A stretch of 40,474 nucleotides of DNA from DAOTEJ01 sp035454085 (GTDB lineage: Bacteria > Pseudomonadota > Gammaproteobacteria > Burkholderiales > Burkholderiaceae_F). Below are positions 8,469 to 16,139 of this stretch, in pieces. The number at the start of each line of letters is the position of its first letter. Within the stretch, counting starts at the first letter, position 1. The stretch is from NCBI GenBank assembly GCA_035454085.1, contig DAOTEJ010000016.1:1-40474 (forward strand), written 5' to 3'. The position numbers and the translations under genes were made by a program. A model generated the notes under the pieces. It was not told the origin of the DNA and searched no databases. It was given only the letters and a program-made list of their open reading frames with translations.

Positions 8469-9107
8469 ATGGGATTGAGCACGGTCGATCAAGTCATCGG
8501 TGCGGTGGACCGCGCCTTGCGAACCGTGGCTGCGCCGCCGGTGGCCTTGCGCCCGAGCCCGGCGCGCGGTCTGGTGGATGGGGCGCAGGAACTGGGCGCG
8601 GAGCAGCGCGCCGAGGCGGCTGCCCTGATGCGCGTGAATCACGTCGGCGAGGTCTGCGCGCAGGCGCTCTACGACGCGCAGGCCCTGGCCACACGGGATG
8701 AGCGCTTGCGGTCCATGTTCCGGCGGGCGGCGGAGGAAGAGACCGACCACCTGGCGTGGACCCAGGAGCGCGTCGAGGCGCTTGGCGGCCGGCTGAGCGT
8801 GCTCAACCCGCTCTGGTACGCCGGCGCCTTCGCCATCGGCCTGGTGGCCGCGCGTGCCGGCGATCGCCTGAGCCTGGGCTTCATGGCCGAGACCGAACGC
8901 CAGGTCGAGGCGCACCTGGATGGACACCTTGATCGACTGCCCCGCGAGGATCTGGCCTCGCGCGCGGTGGTGGAGCAGATGAAGGCCGACGAGGTCCAGC
9001 ACGCCAATACGGCCAGTGACCTGGGCGGCGCGGATCTGCCCTTTCCACTGCGTCTGGCGATGCGCGTGGCTGCCAAGGTGATGACCACCACCGCTCACCG
9101 CATCTGA
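8469..9107 (+). CDS. coq7: 3-demethoxyubiquinol 3-hydroxylase Coq7
   Basis: Coq7 is a membrane-associated di-iron hydroxylase that performs the penultimate step of ubiquinone synthesis. This form replaces UbiF in many proteobacteria. The 212 residues contain the carboxylate-bridged di-iron ligands: Glu in MRVNHVGE (E61), EETDH with E91 and H94, then Glu in ETERQVEAH and the MKADEVQHA Glu-x-x-His. A hydrophobic helix (WYAGAFAIGLVAAR) would dip into the membrane. I chose the ATG at 8469 because MGLSTVDQVIGAVDRALR is the usual N terminus and purine-rich AGGGGCGAGG precedes it. An upstream in-frame ATG at 8433 would add 12 unlikely residues. It is convergent with the OsmC-like gene and divergent from a porin. 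Confidence 0.95.
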   Translation: MGLSTVDQVIGAVDRALRTVAAPPVALRPSPARGLVDGAQELGAEQRAEAAALMRVNHVGEVCAQALYDAQALATRDERLRSMFRRAAEEETDHLAWTQERVEALGGRLSVLNPLWYAGAFAIGLVAARAGDRLSLGFMAETERQVEAHLDGHLDRLPREDLASRAVVEQMKADEVQHANTASDLGGADLPFPLRLAMRVAAKVMTTTAHRI

Positions 9108-9161
9108 GCCGGCGCGCGGGCAGCAGGCGCGCCCCCGCCGGCCGGTTGCTCGCAGCAGCGC

Positions 9162-9599
9162 TTAGGGCGCGGCGGGTTCGTCCTCGCGGACGTCGAGCGT
9201 CCAGGTGATGGCTGCGGTGTGGGCCAGCATGGCGGAGGCCGAGCAATATTTCTCGTGAGACAGGCTCACCGCGCGCTCCACCGCAGCGCGCTTGAGGCCG
9301 TTGCCGCGCACCGTGTAGCGCATCTCGATCCGGGTAAAGACCTTGGGGTCATCGGCGGCGCGCTCGGCGGTGAGGTGCACGTCGCAGCGACTCACCGCGT
9401 GGCGTCCGCGCTTGAGGATGAGCACGACGTCGAAGGCAGTGCAGCCACCCGCCCCGAGCAGGAGCATCTCCATGGGGCGGGGCGCGAGATTGCGGCCCCC
9501 CGCCTCCGGCGAGCCGTCCATGGCGACGAGGTGGCCACTGCCGGTCTCGGCCACGAAACTCATGCCCTCTTGGCCCATCCAGCGGACGTTGCATTCCAT
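9162..9599 (-). CDS. OsmC/Ohr-family peroxiredoxin-like protein
   Basis: This 145-residue protein has the two redox cysteines of the OsmC/Ohr family: C53 in LLLGAGGCTAFDVVLILKRG and C119 in SHEKYCSASAMLAHTA. The family reduces organic or fatty-acid hydroperoxides, using the two cysteines in turn. The sequence looks closer to the YhfA-like branch of small OsmC proteins than to Ohr itself, so the exact substrate is open. The RBS AGGAGG lies seven bases before the ATG at 9599. It converges with coq7 across 54 bases. In other Burkholderiales a gene of this kind also sits between coq7 and rplM (recalled gene order, not checked here). Confidence 0.88.
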   Translation of the reverse strand: MECNVRWMGQEGMSFVAETGSGHLVAMDGSPEAGGRNLAPRPMEMLLLGAGGCTAFDVVLILKRGRHAVSRCDVHLTAERAADDPKVFTRIEMRYTVRGNGLKRAAVERAVSLSHEKYCSASAMLAHTAAITWTLDVREDEPAAP

Positions 9600-9780
9600 G
9601 GGGTTTCCTCCTGCCTATGGGTCGCCCGGGAGGCTACCAGTCCGCGGGCGAGGTGCTTGGCCAGAGCAGGCCTCCGATGGAGGCGGAATCCGCGAGGAAT
9701 CCCCGGCGCTGGGCCGGTGCAAGCCGGGGCCGACACGGTCGGCGCCCGTTGAAGAGTGCTTACTCTAGGCGCCCGCTCGG
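9600..9780. other. Gene-free stretch with small hairpins only
   Basis: This is the upstream side of the OsmC-like gene and must contain its promoter. I see several short perfect hairpins (for example GCCTCC-GAT-GGAGGC near 9671-9686 and GCCGAC-ACG-GTCGGC near 9729-9743) but no T-tract, no recognisable riboswitch and no convincing ORF. Confidence 0.4.
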
Positions 9781-9784
9781 GAAG

Positions 9785-9981
9785 GCAAGATATTGATTCC
9801 GCTGCGTTTTCCAAGCTTGCGCTGAGAAGCCTGGGTGATCGCCGTCACTTGGGCCTCTTGCAGTGCAGCACGCACGTGCTCATAGTTCACGCCAGTGGAT
9901 GCCTAGGCATCCTGGCAGCGTCTCCTCCACCCTCCTCCAAGGTGTGGATTCGGGCCCGAGGTTTCCCTCGGGCCCTTTTTT
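9785..9981 (+). ncRNA. Candidate small RNA with CU-rich anti-SD motifs
   Basis: A strong plus-strand terminator at 9952-9981 has no plus-strand gene before it: coq7 ends 845 bases upstream and the gene between is on the other strand. The sequence before it folds well. A long imperfect hairpin covers 9818-9867, with a 10-pair upper stem 9829-9838/9845-9854. A small hairpin covers 9867-9880. A third covers 9891-9916, with stem GGATGC/GCATCC and loop CTAG. A single-stranded CU-rich segment then carries two copies of CTCCTCC (9922-9928 and 9932-9938), complementary to Shine-Dalgarno sequences. This is the architecture of a regulatory sRNA. The 5' end and promoter are uncertain. A divergent 6S RNA is an alternative I could not support. 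Confidence 0.45.
9952..9981 (+). terminator. Strong intrinsic terminator, no gene upstream
   Basis: A perfect 10-base-pair stem, GGGCCCGAGG (9952-9961) with CCTCGGGCCC (9966-9975), loop TTTC, followed directly by six T. There is no T-tract on the opposite side, so it works only for plus-strand transcription. Confidence 0.92.
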
Positions 9982-9988
9982 GTCCGGC

Positions 9989-10018
9989 TTGCCCGTGCTT
10001 GGACCTTGGCGGTATCAT
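9989..10018 (+). promoter_or_regulatory. Predicted promoter of rplM-rpsI
   Basis: TTGCCC (9989-9994) and TATCAT (10013-10018) are 18 bases apart, immediately after the preceding terminator. This would give a leader of about 160 bases before rplM. The leader contains a CAGCG-TTCG-CGCTG hairpin with a UUCG loop near 10043-10056 and two further GC hairpins. L13 is known in E. coli to repress its own operon, so the leader may be the target site, but that is inference. Confidence 0.5.
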
Positions 10019-10183
10019 CTCGGGCTTTCCGCTTCTTCCTTCGCGCAGCGTTCGCGCTGAGTCCGTGGGCGGCCCCGAGCGGGGCGCAGCTCACGACGGG
10101 AAGACGGCCGAGTATTCAGGGGCGCGCCCGGCGCGTGCCCCCTCCGACGCGGGCACGGCCCGCGCCATCCTGAGGTGATCGCA

Positions 10184-10612
10184 ATGAAGACCTTCTCGGC
10201 AAAGCCGCACGAGGTGAAGCGCGACTGGTTCGTGGTCGACGCCAGCGACAAGGTGGTCGGGCGCCTGGCCAGCCAGATCGCGACCCGTCTGCGCGGCAAG
10301 CACAAGCCCGAGTACACGCCCCACGTCGACACGGGCGACTTCATCGTGGTGGTCAATGCCGCCAAGCTGAAGATGACCGGCAACAAGCCCGAAGACAAGC
10401 GCTACTACCGCCACAGCGGCTATCCCGGTGGTGTCACCGAGACCAGCTTCTCGAAGATGCAGGAGCGCTTCCCCGGGCGCGCGCTCGAGCTCGCCGTCAA
10501 GGGCATGCTGCCCAAGGGGCCGCTCGGCTACGCGATGATCAAGAAGCTCAAGGTGTATGCGGACGATCAGCACCCGCACACCGCCCAGCAACCGCAGGCT
10601 CTGGACATCTGA
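10184..10612 (+). CDS. rplM: 50S ribosomal protein L13
   Basis: L13 is an early-assembling protein of the large ribosomal subunit. The 142 residues equal the E. coli length. The N terminus MKTFSAKPHEVKRDWFVVDA is typical of betaproteobacteria, followed by DKVVGRLASQIATRLRGKHK and the conserved GDFIVVVNAAKLKMTG, HSGYPGG and GMLPKGPLG. The ATG at 10184 has GAGGTGA eight bases upstream; an ATG at 10175 overlapping that RBS would be too early. It forms an operon with rpsI, seven bases downstream, preceded by a long structured leader and its own predicted promoter. Confidence 0.98.
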   Translation: MKTFSAKPHEVKRDWFVVDASDKVVGRLASQIATRLRGKHKPEYTPHVDTGDFIVVVNAAKLKMTGNKPEDKRYYRHSGYPGGVTETSFSKMQERFPGRALELAVKGMLPKGPLGYAMIKKLKVYADDQHPHTAQQPQALDI

Positions 10613-10619
10613 GGTCCGC

Positions 10620-11012
10620 ATGATCGGCAACTACAACTACGGCACCGGCCGCCGCAAGAGCTCCGTCGCTCGCGTCTTCATGAAGCGCGGCAAGGGCGAC
10701 ATCGTCGTCAACGGGCGCCCGCTCGACACCTACTTCACTCGCGAGACCGGCCGCATGATCGTGCGCCAGCCTCTCGAACTCACCGGCAACGCCGAGACCT
10801 TCGACATCAAGGTCAACGTCACGGGTGGTGGCGAGTCCGGCCAGGCGGGTGCCGTGCGCCACGGCATCACGCGCGCGCTGATCGACTACGACGCGGCCCT
10901 CAAGCCCACGCTGTCCAAGGCCGGCCTGGTCACGCGCGATGCGCGCGAGGTCGAGCGCAAGAAGGTCGGTCTGCGCAAGGCTCGTCGCCGCAAGCAGTTC
11001 TCGAAGCGCTAA
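10620..11012 (+). CDS. rpsI: 30S ribosomal protein S9
   Basis: S9 is a small-subunit protein whose basic tail reaches the P-site tRNA. The 130 residues equal the E. coli length. The start MIGNYNYGTGRRKSSVARVF, the central GGGESGQAGAVRHGITRAL and the C-terminal RKKVGLRKARRRKQFSKR, with the functional SKR end, are all present. The ATG at 10620 follows the rplM stop closely, and GAGG at the rplM stop serves as RBS. The operon ends at a clear hairpin about 50 bases downstream. Confidence 0.98.
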   Translation: MIGNYNYGTGRRKSSVARVFMKRGKGDIVVNGRPLDTYFTRETGRMIVRQPLELTGNAETFDIKVNVTGGGESGQAGAVRHGITRALIDYDAALKPTLSKAGLVTRDAREVERKKVGLRKARRRKQFSKR

Positions 11013-11061
11013 TCGTTACTGGCGGCGGGCGTCGCGCGCTTCGCGCGGCCCCGTGCTGGCG

Positions 11062-11094
11062 CGTCAAGGCCGCCCTCGGGCGGCCTTGACGTTT
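11062..11094 (+). terminator. Terminator of rplM-rpsI
   Basis: A 13-base-pair perfect stem (11062-11074 with 11079-11091) with loop CTCG, followed by a short TTT. The stem is very stable and the T-tract is weak. Confidence 0.75.
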
Positions 11095-11171
11095 GGGCAA
11101 TCCGCCGCAAACCCGATCACCCCTGGGCGTGCGGGGTTGATACTTTCCGGCCTGCGCGTTTGTCCGACCGC

Positions 11172-11202
11172 TTGCGTATGCCGGCCCCTGCATCCCTATA
11201 AT
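11172..11202 (+). promoter_or_regulatory. Predicted promoter of erpA
   Basis: A perfect TATAAT -10 (11197-11202) with TTGCGT (11172-11177) 19 bases upstream. The spacer is slightly long. It gives a leader of about 20-25 bases before erpA. Confidence 0.6.
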
Positions 11203-11231
11203 CGACTGCAATTCACTCCCGGAGGTCTCCC

Positions 11232-11582
11232 ATGAACGCCCCTGTCGAGATGCCGGCCCCGCTGCTCTTCACCGATGCGGCTGCCGCCAAGGTCAAGCAA
11301 CTGATCGACGAGGAAGGCAACACCGAGCTCAAGCTGCGCGTGTTCGTGCAGGGCGGCGGCTGCTCGGGCTTCCAGTATGGATTCACCTTCGACGAAGTGG
11401 TCAACGACGACGACGCCACGATGCAGAAGAACGGCGTCACCCTGCTGATCGACTCGATGAGCTACCAGTACCTGCTTGGCGCCGAGATCGACTACAAGGA
11501 AGACCTCGAGGGCGCGCAGTTCGTGATCAAGAACCCGAACGCCACCACCACCTGCGGTTGCGGCTCGTCGTTCTCGGTCTGA
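11232..11582 (+). CDS. erpA: Iron-sulfur cluster insertion protein ErpA
   Basis: ErpA is an A-type carrier that delivers iron-sulfur clusters to target enzymes, including those of isoprenoid synthesis and respiration. The 116 residues hold the three conserved cysteines: one in FVQGGGCSGFQYGF and two in the C-terminal TTTCGCGSSFSV. The two-cysteine CGCGSSF end and the N-terminal LLFTDAAAAKVKQLIDEEGN fit ErpA rather than IscA. The ATG at 11232 has GGAGGT seven bases upstream and a perfect -10 about 30 bases upstream, so it is transcribed separately from rpsI. Confidence 0.95.
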   Translation: MNAPVEMPAPLLFTDAAAAKVKQLIDEEGNTELKLRVFVQGGGCSGFQYGFTFDEVVNDDDATMQKNGVTLLIDSMSYQYLLGAEIDYKEDLEGAQFVIKNPNATTTCGCGSSFSV

Positions 11583-11605
11583 GACCTGCCTCCCCGTAAA
11601 GCCGC

Positions 11606-11627
11606 AAGGGCGCCGAAAGGCGCCCTT
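11606..11627. terminator. Hairpin between convergent erpA and anmK
   Basis: Stem AAGGGCGCC (11606-11614) with GGCGCCCTT (11619-11627), loop GAAA. T-tracts are weak on both sides, but the hairpin sits between two convergent genes and may serve both. Confidence 0.6.
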
Positions 11628-11649
11628 CGTCGTTGTGGAGGACCTTGCT

Positions 11650-12804
11650 TCAGGCGGGGTACAGCGCTCCGAGCACGCGCGGCCCGCGCGCTCCGGTGAC
11701 CTCGGGCAGATTGCCAGCCAGGCGCTCGAGGTGGGCGTGAGCGAGCCAGGCGAAGGCAAGTGCCTCGACATGCTCGGGCGCGATGCCGTGCGCCTCGGTG
11801 CTGGCCACCGTACGCTCGCCGCAGAGTGCTGCCAGCGAGCGCATCAGCGCCGCGTTGCGTGCTCCCCCACCGCACACCAACAGGTCGACACATTCCGGCG
11901 CCCAACGCTCGACCGCCCGCGCGATGGCGGTCGCCGTGAGCGCTGCCAGCGTCGCCTGGACATCCTGCGGCGCCTCGCGCCCCGTGAGCCTTGCATCCAG
12001 CCAGTCCGGATTGAAGCGCTCGCGCCCCGTGCTCTTGGGCGGCGTCTGCTCGAAGTAGGGATCGGCGAGCAGGCGCGCGAGCAGGCCCGGGTCCACGCGC
12101 CCGCCTGCGCCCCAGGCGCCGTCGCGGTCGAACGCCAGACCCAGGTGACGCTGGATCCAGGCGTCCAGCAGAAGATTGCCCGGCCCACAGTCGAAGCCGC
12201 GCACCAGGCCCTGCGTTGCACTCGCAGGCAGGCTCGAGAGGTTCGCGATGCCGCCGATGTTGACCACGGCGCGTGGGTGGTCGGCGGCAAACACGGCCGC
12301 ATGAAAGGCGGGCACGAGTGGTGCGCCGTGGCCGCCCGCGGCGAGGTCGCGCGAGCGGAAGTCCGCCACGACGGCGATCCCCGTGAGTTCCGCGAGCAGC
12401 GCTGGTGCGCCTAACTGGACCGTGAATCCGGCCTCAGGGCGGTGGCGCACAGTCTGCCCATGGGCGCCGATTGCCGCTACCGCCGCCGGGGCGATGCGGC
12501 CCGCCTCGAGCAGTCCGCTGACCGCCTCGGCGTAGAGTTGGCTCAGCTGATTGGAGGCTCGTCCGGCGCGCTCGATCTCGTTGTCGCCAGGCTGGGTCAG
12601 CGCCAGCAGTTCTTCGCGCAGGGCGGGCGCAAAGGCGCGGTGATTCGCCTGCAGAAGAACCGGGGGAGCGTTGCCCGAAATGCTGGCGAGCACGGCGTCG
12701 ACTCCGTCGAGGCTGGTGCCCGACATCAGGCCGATCAGCAGCCGCGGCTCGGAGTGCCCGCCGCGCTGCCCGGCAGGGGGCTTACTGGGCGACGACCGAC
12801 CCAC
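11650..12804 (-). CDS. anmK: Anhydro-N-acetylmuramic acid kinase
   Basis: AnmK hydrolyses and phosphorylates 1,6-anhydro-MurNAc, recovered from peptidoglycan turnover, to MurNAc-6-phosphate. The ATP-binding start LLIGLMSGTSLDGVDAVL is clear, followed by AAIGAHGQTVRHRPE, VVADFRSRDLAAGGHGAPLVPAFH, VVNIGGIANLS, GFDCGPGN and the late CGGGARNAALM. The body matches the family (about 370 residues). The start is uncertain: a GTG at 12804 gives 384 residues and overlaps the upstream gene by 23 bases; an ATG at 12855 overlaps by 74; an ATG inside LMSGTS would cut the first strand. None has a good RBS. It follows an M23 peptidase, a sensible wall-turnover and recycling pair. Confidence 0.92.
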   Translation of the reverse strand: MGRSSPSKPPAGQRGGHSEPRLLIGLMSGTSLDGVDAVLASISGNAPPVLLQANHRAFAPALREELLALTQPGDNEIERAGRASNQLSQLYAEAVSGLLEAGRIAPAAVAAIGAHGQTVRHRPEAGFTVQLGAPALLAELTGIAVVADFRSRDLAAGGHGAPLVPAFHAAVFAADHPRAVVNIGGIANLSSLPASATQGLVRGFDCGPGNLLLDAWIQRHLGLAFDRDGAWGAGGRVDPGLLARLLADPYFEQTPPKSTGRERFNPDWLDARLTGREAPQDVQATLAALTATAIARAVERWAPECVDLLVCGGGARNAALMRSLAALCGERTVASTEAHGIAPEHVEALAFAWLAHAHLERLAGNLPEVTGARGPRVLGALYPA

Positions 12805-14272
12805 CCGGCGCCGCGACCGAGGCGGGCTCGCCGACGGCGCCAGTTTTGCCCGCATCGGTCTGGGCCACGCGCACCACGCGATCGAGCAGCGCGAGGCGCC
12901 CCTGCAGCGGGCCGGCGGCCTCGCGCAGCGAGGCCAGTTGCGTGCCGTTCAGCGGACGCGCCTCGGGCAGCTTGGCGGTCATGGGGTTGACCGGCGCGCC
13001 GTTGATGCGGACTTCGTAGTGCAGATGCGGCCCGGTCGCCCAGCCCGTCGCGCCCACGTAGCCGATCACGTCGCCACGCCCGACCTTGGCGCCCACCCGC
13101 ATGCCCGGCGCGAAGCCCGACATGTGGGCGTACACCGTGGCGTGCCGGCTGTCGTGCCGAACCTCGACCACGTTGCCGTAGCCGCGTTCGAAGCCCTGAC
13201 GGGTGACGATTCCGTCGGCCACGGTGCGGATCTTGGTGCCGGTGGGGGCCGACATGTCGACCCCCGCGTGCGCGGCCGTGTAGCCGAATACCGGGTGCGT
13301 GCGGTTGCCGCTGAATCCGGAACTGACCCGCGAGAACTCCAGCGGCGAACGCAGGAAGGCGCGGCGCGTGGTGCTGCCGTCGAGCGCGTAGAAGCCGCCA
13401 TTGCGGGTGCCGTCGCCGCCGAACCAGTAGGCCTCGTGGCGCTGGCCGGCATTGAGGAACTCCACCGCCAGAAGACGCCCCGGCCGCAGATACTCGCCGG
13501 CCACGTGCAGCGTCTCGTAGACCACCCGGAAGGTGTCGCCCCGCCGCAGGTCCGAGGCGAAGTCGAGTTCTGCCTCGAGCGCCTCGATCATCTGCTGAGC
13601 CACGGAATCGGGCACGCCGGCCGCATCGGTCGCGCCGAACAGCGAGGCCCCGATCTCCCCGGCGCGCATTTCGACGCGGCGCTCGTAGCTGAACTGCCGT
13701 TCGGACAACTGCAGCCCCTTGCCGCCGGCAGAGCGCTCGAGCACCAGCATGCGACCCTGGCCGACCGGCGCGTCGAGGTCCGCCGCAAGGAACAGCTTCA
13801 GCGACATCAGGCGGCCGTCATGGCGCACGCGCGCCTGCACAAAGCGCCCGGGCAACAACTGAGTGGCGGCCTTGCGGCCGTCGCCGCGCAGATACCGCGC
13901 GGCCTCGGGGTCGTCGATCTCGAGACGCTCGAAAAGACTCGCCGCCGTGTCGCCGCGCTGGATGCGCGCCTCGCGCACAAAGCTGTCCATGCGCTCGGCC
14001 AGTTCGGAAATCTGGTCGGCCAGTTCGGGCACCGCCAGCGCCTGGGTGATGGTCTGCTGAGGCAGGTTGTCGAGGTCGGCTGCAGCCGGCACGGCCGCCA
14101 GTGCCGCAATGGCGGCCGACAGGGGCAGCAGGCTCAGGATGCCGGCCAGTTCGATCCGGCTGCGACGCTTGGGATCGATCCGTTCCCAGGCGGCCACGGC
14201 CGCACTCGCGCCCGCGCGGGCGCGCGCGGCGAGGGCAAGGGCGTGCTTGGATAGAATCTCGGCGGGCTTCAC
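12782..14272 (-). CDS. M23 peptidoglycan DD-metalloendopeptidase
   Basis: This is a MepM/YebA-like cell-wall endopeptidase of 496 residues. A single N-terminal membrane segment (about 41-65, ELAGILSLLPLSAAIAALAA) anchors it, so the enzyme part faces the periplasm. A region near 74-160 resembles the LysM/OapA-like part of MepM homologues. The M23 domain is C-terminal with zinc ligands H335 and D339 in HAGVDMSAPTG and H416/H418 in GPHLHYE, so it should be active. The start is GTG with no clear RBS. A perfect TATAAT on the minus strand (14333-14328) and a nine-pair hairpin (14287-14295/14304-14312) precede it. It is divergent from tyrS and probably transcribed into anmK. Confidence 0.92.
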   Translation of the reverse strand: MKPAEILSKHALALAARARAGASAAVAAWERIDPKRRSRIELAGILSLLPLSAAIAALAAVPAAADLDNLPQQTITQALAVPELADQISELAERMDSFVREARIQRGDTAASLFERLEIDDPEAARYLRGDGRKAATQLLPGRFVQARVRHDGRLMSLKLFLAADLDAPVGQGRMLVLERSAGGKGLQLSERQFSYERRVEMRAGEIGASLFGATDAAGVPDSVAQQMIEALEAELDFASDLRRGDTFRVVYETLHVAGEYLRPGRLLAVEFLNAGQRHEAYWFGGDGTRNGGFYALDGSTTRRAFLRSPLEFSRVSSGFSGNRTHPVFGYTAAHAGVDMSAPTGTKIRTVADGIVTRQGFERGYGNVVEVRHDSRHATVYAHMSGFAPGMRVGAKVGRGDVIGYVGATGWATGPHLHYEVRINGAPVNPMTAKLPEARPLNGTQLASLREAAGPLQGRLALLDRVVRVAQTDAGKTGAVGEPASVAAPGGSVVAQ

Positions 14273-14327
14273 GGGTCGGGACGATGAAGGGGCGCACCGC
14301 AGCGCGCCCCTTTACAAAACGTCACGG

Positions 14328-14333
14328 ATTATA
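14328..14333 (-). promoter_or_regulatory. -10 element of the M23 peptidase gene
   Basis: A perfect TATAAT on the minus strand, 56 bases upstream of the GTG start. No good -35 is seen. The leader includes the stable hairpin 14287-14312. Confidence 0.45.
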
Positions 14334-14400
14334 GGAGCCCGCCCCGGCCGACCCGCTTCCGTCCGTCCGGCCTGCCAGGGAGCCCTACCGGAAACACGCG

Positions 14401-15636
14401 ATGCCAGCCCAAGTCCAGCACCCCCCCAGCCCCGAGATCGAGCGCGCCTTGGCCGTGATCAAGCGCGGCGTCGACGAATTGCTGATCGAATCCGAGTTCG
14501 CCGCCAAGCTCGCCCGCTCGGCCGCCTCGGGGAAACCCCTGCGCTGCAAGCTCGGCCTGGATCCCACGGCGCCCGACATCCACCTCGGCCACACCGTGGT
14601 GCTCAACAAGCTGCGCCAGTTGCAGGATCTGGGGCACACGGTCATCTTCCTGATCGGCGACTTCACCGCCATGATCGGCGACCCCTCGGGCCGCAACACC
14701 TTGCGCCCGCCCCTGACGCGCGAGGCGATCGAGGCCAACGCGCGCACCTACTTCGAACAGGCCGCGCTGGTGCTCGACCGCGGCCGCACCGAGATCCGCT
14801 ACAACTCCGAGTGGTCCGAGCCCCTGGGCGCGGCCGGAATGATCCGCCTGGCCTCGCAATACACCCTGGCCCGTCTGCTCGAGCGCGACGACTTCGCCAA
14901 GCGGCACGCCGAGAACACGCCGATCGCCATGCACGAGCTGCTCTACCCGCTCATGCAGGGCTACGACTCGGTGGCCCTGCACGCCGATCTCGAACTCGGC
15001 GGCACCGACCAGAAATTCAACCTGCTGGTGGGCCGGGAGCTCCAGCGTCACGTGGGTCAGGAGCCGCAGTGCATCCTGACCATGCCCTTGCTGGTGGGCC
15101 TGGACGGCGTTGAGAAGATGTCCAAGTCCAAGAACAACTACATCGGCATCACCGAGGCGCCGGGCGAGATGTTCGGCAAGGTGATGTCGATTTCGGACGA
15201 GCTCATGTGGCGCTGGTACGACCTCGTCTCGCTGCGCTCGAACGAAGAGCTCGCCCGCCTCAAGCGCGAGTGCGCCGAGGGGCGCAACCCGCGGGACGTC
15301 AAGGTCCTGCTCGCGCAGGAGATCGTGGCGCGGTTTCACTCCAAGGCTGCAGCCGAGGCCGCCACCGCAGAATTCGACGCCCGCTTTCGCGGCGGCGCGG
15401 TGCCCGACGAGATGCCCGAGTACCGCTTCGACACGGGCGGCCAGGGCCTGGCGATCGCGCAACTGCTCAAGCAGGCGGGACTCGCACCCTCCAGCTCGGA
15501 GGCCGTGCGCAACATTGAACAGGGTGGAGTGCGGGTCGATGGCGAGCGCGTCGAAGACCGCGGCCGTGTGATCGCGCCGGGCACCGTGGTCGTGCAGGTG
15601 GGCAAGCGCAAGTGGGCGCGCGTCACGCTCGCCTGA
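14401..15636 (+). CDS. tyrS: Tyrosyl-tRNA synthetase
   Basis: A class I synthetase that charges tRNA-Tyr. The 411 residues include the HIGH-type motif HLGH (61-64), KMSKS (239-243) and a C-terminal S4 RNA-binding domain (about 340-405, SEAVRNIEQGGVRVDGERVE). The KMSKS form and length place it in the second bacterial TyrRS group (TyrZ-like), which is common in betaproteobacteria. The start MPAQVQHPPSPEIERALAVI is typical; the RBS is weak. dtd follows after 29 bases, a meaningful pairing because Dtd removes D-tyrosine mischarged by TyrRS. Confidence 0.96.
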   Translation: MPAQVQHPPSPEIERALAVIKRGVDELLIESEFAAKLARSAASGKPLRCKLGLDPTAPDIHLGHTVVLNKLRQLQDLGHTVIFLIGDFTAMIGDPSGRNTLRPPLTREAIEANARTYFEQAALVLDRGRTEIRYNSEWSEPLGAAGMIRLASQYTLARLLERDDFAKRHAENTPIAMHELLYPLMQGYDSVALHADLELGGTDQKFNLLVGRELQRHVGQEPQCILTMPLLVGLDGVEKMSKSKNNYIGITEAPGEMFGKVMSISDELMWRWYDLVSLRSNEELARLKRECAEGRNPRDVKVLLAQEIVARFHSKAAAEAATAEFDARFRGGAVPDEMPEYRFDTGGQGLAIAQLLKQAGLAPSSSEAVRNIEQGGVRVDGERVEDRGRVIAPGTVVVQVGKRKWARVTLA

Positions 15637-15665
15637 GCCATGCCTGAGCCGGGGGCGAAACAGGC

Positions 15666-16139
15666 GTGATCGCCCTGATCCAGCGCGTGGCCCGCGCCAG
15701 CGTGAGTGTCGGCGACGAGCTCACCGGCGCGATCGGCCCCGGCCTGCTGGCCCTGGTCTGCGCCGAGCGGGGCGACTCGGAAGCCGAGGCCGAACGCCTG
15801 GTGGCCAAGCTGCTCGCGTTCCGCGTCTTTCCCGACCAGGCCGGACGCATGAACCGCAGCCTGGCCGACGCTGGCGGCGGCCTGCTGGTGGTCTCGCAGT
15901 TCACCTTGGCGGCCGACACCGCCAGCGGCACGCGCCCTAGCTTCACGCCCGCCGCGACGCCCGCCGACGGCGAGCGCCTGTACGAGCATTTCCTGCGCCA
16001 CGCCCGTAAGCTTCACGGCGAGGTCCGGTCGGGCCGTTTCGGCGCGGCCATGCAGGTCGAGCTCGTCAACGACGGCCCCGTCACCTTCTGGCTGCAGGTG
16101 CAGCCCCGCCATCCATCGCCTAGGAGCAGCGCACGATGA
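15666..16139 (+). CDS. dtd: D-aminoacyl-tRNA deacylase
   Basis: Dtd hydrolyses D-aminoacyl-tRNA (for example D-Tyr-tRNA) and so protects translation from D-amino acids. The 157 residues contain both active-site signatures: SQFTLAADT (77-85) and the Gly-cisPro motif NDGPVTF (GPVT at 137-140). The start is GTG at 15666, giving the normal N terminus MIALIQRVARASVSV. The C-terminal tail (about 12 residues) is longer than usual. Its stop overlaps the next start in ATGA. Confidence 0.95.
   Translation: MIALIQRVARASVSVGDELTGAIGPGLLALVCAERGDSEAEAERLVAKLLAFRVFPDQAGRMNRSLADAGGGLLVVSQFTLAADTASGTRPSFTPAATPADGERLYEHFLRHARKLHGEVRSGRFGAAMQVELVNDGPVTFWLQVQPRHPSPRSSAR

Noticed and set aside
6818..8701. 627-codon open frame on the plus strand opposite the long porin
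   Set aside because: It is the antisense shadow of a porin with signal peptide, barrel strands and C-terminal Phe; its translation is Ala/Gly/Arg/Val rich without domains.
9785..9981. 6S RNA (ssrS) as the identity of the candidate sRNA
   Set aside because: The segment GAGAAGCCT recalls 6S RNA, but I could not form the long closing stem and central bubble, and the intrinsic terminator with CU-rich segment does not fit. Left as an alternative only.
9863..10060. Small ORF through the terminator region upstream of rplM
   Set aside because: It runs through the terminator stem and T-tract, has no RBS and no conserved-looking sequence.
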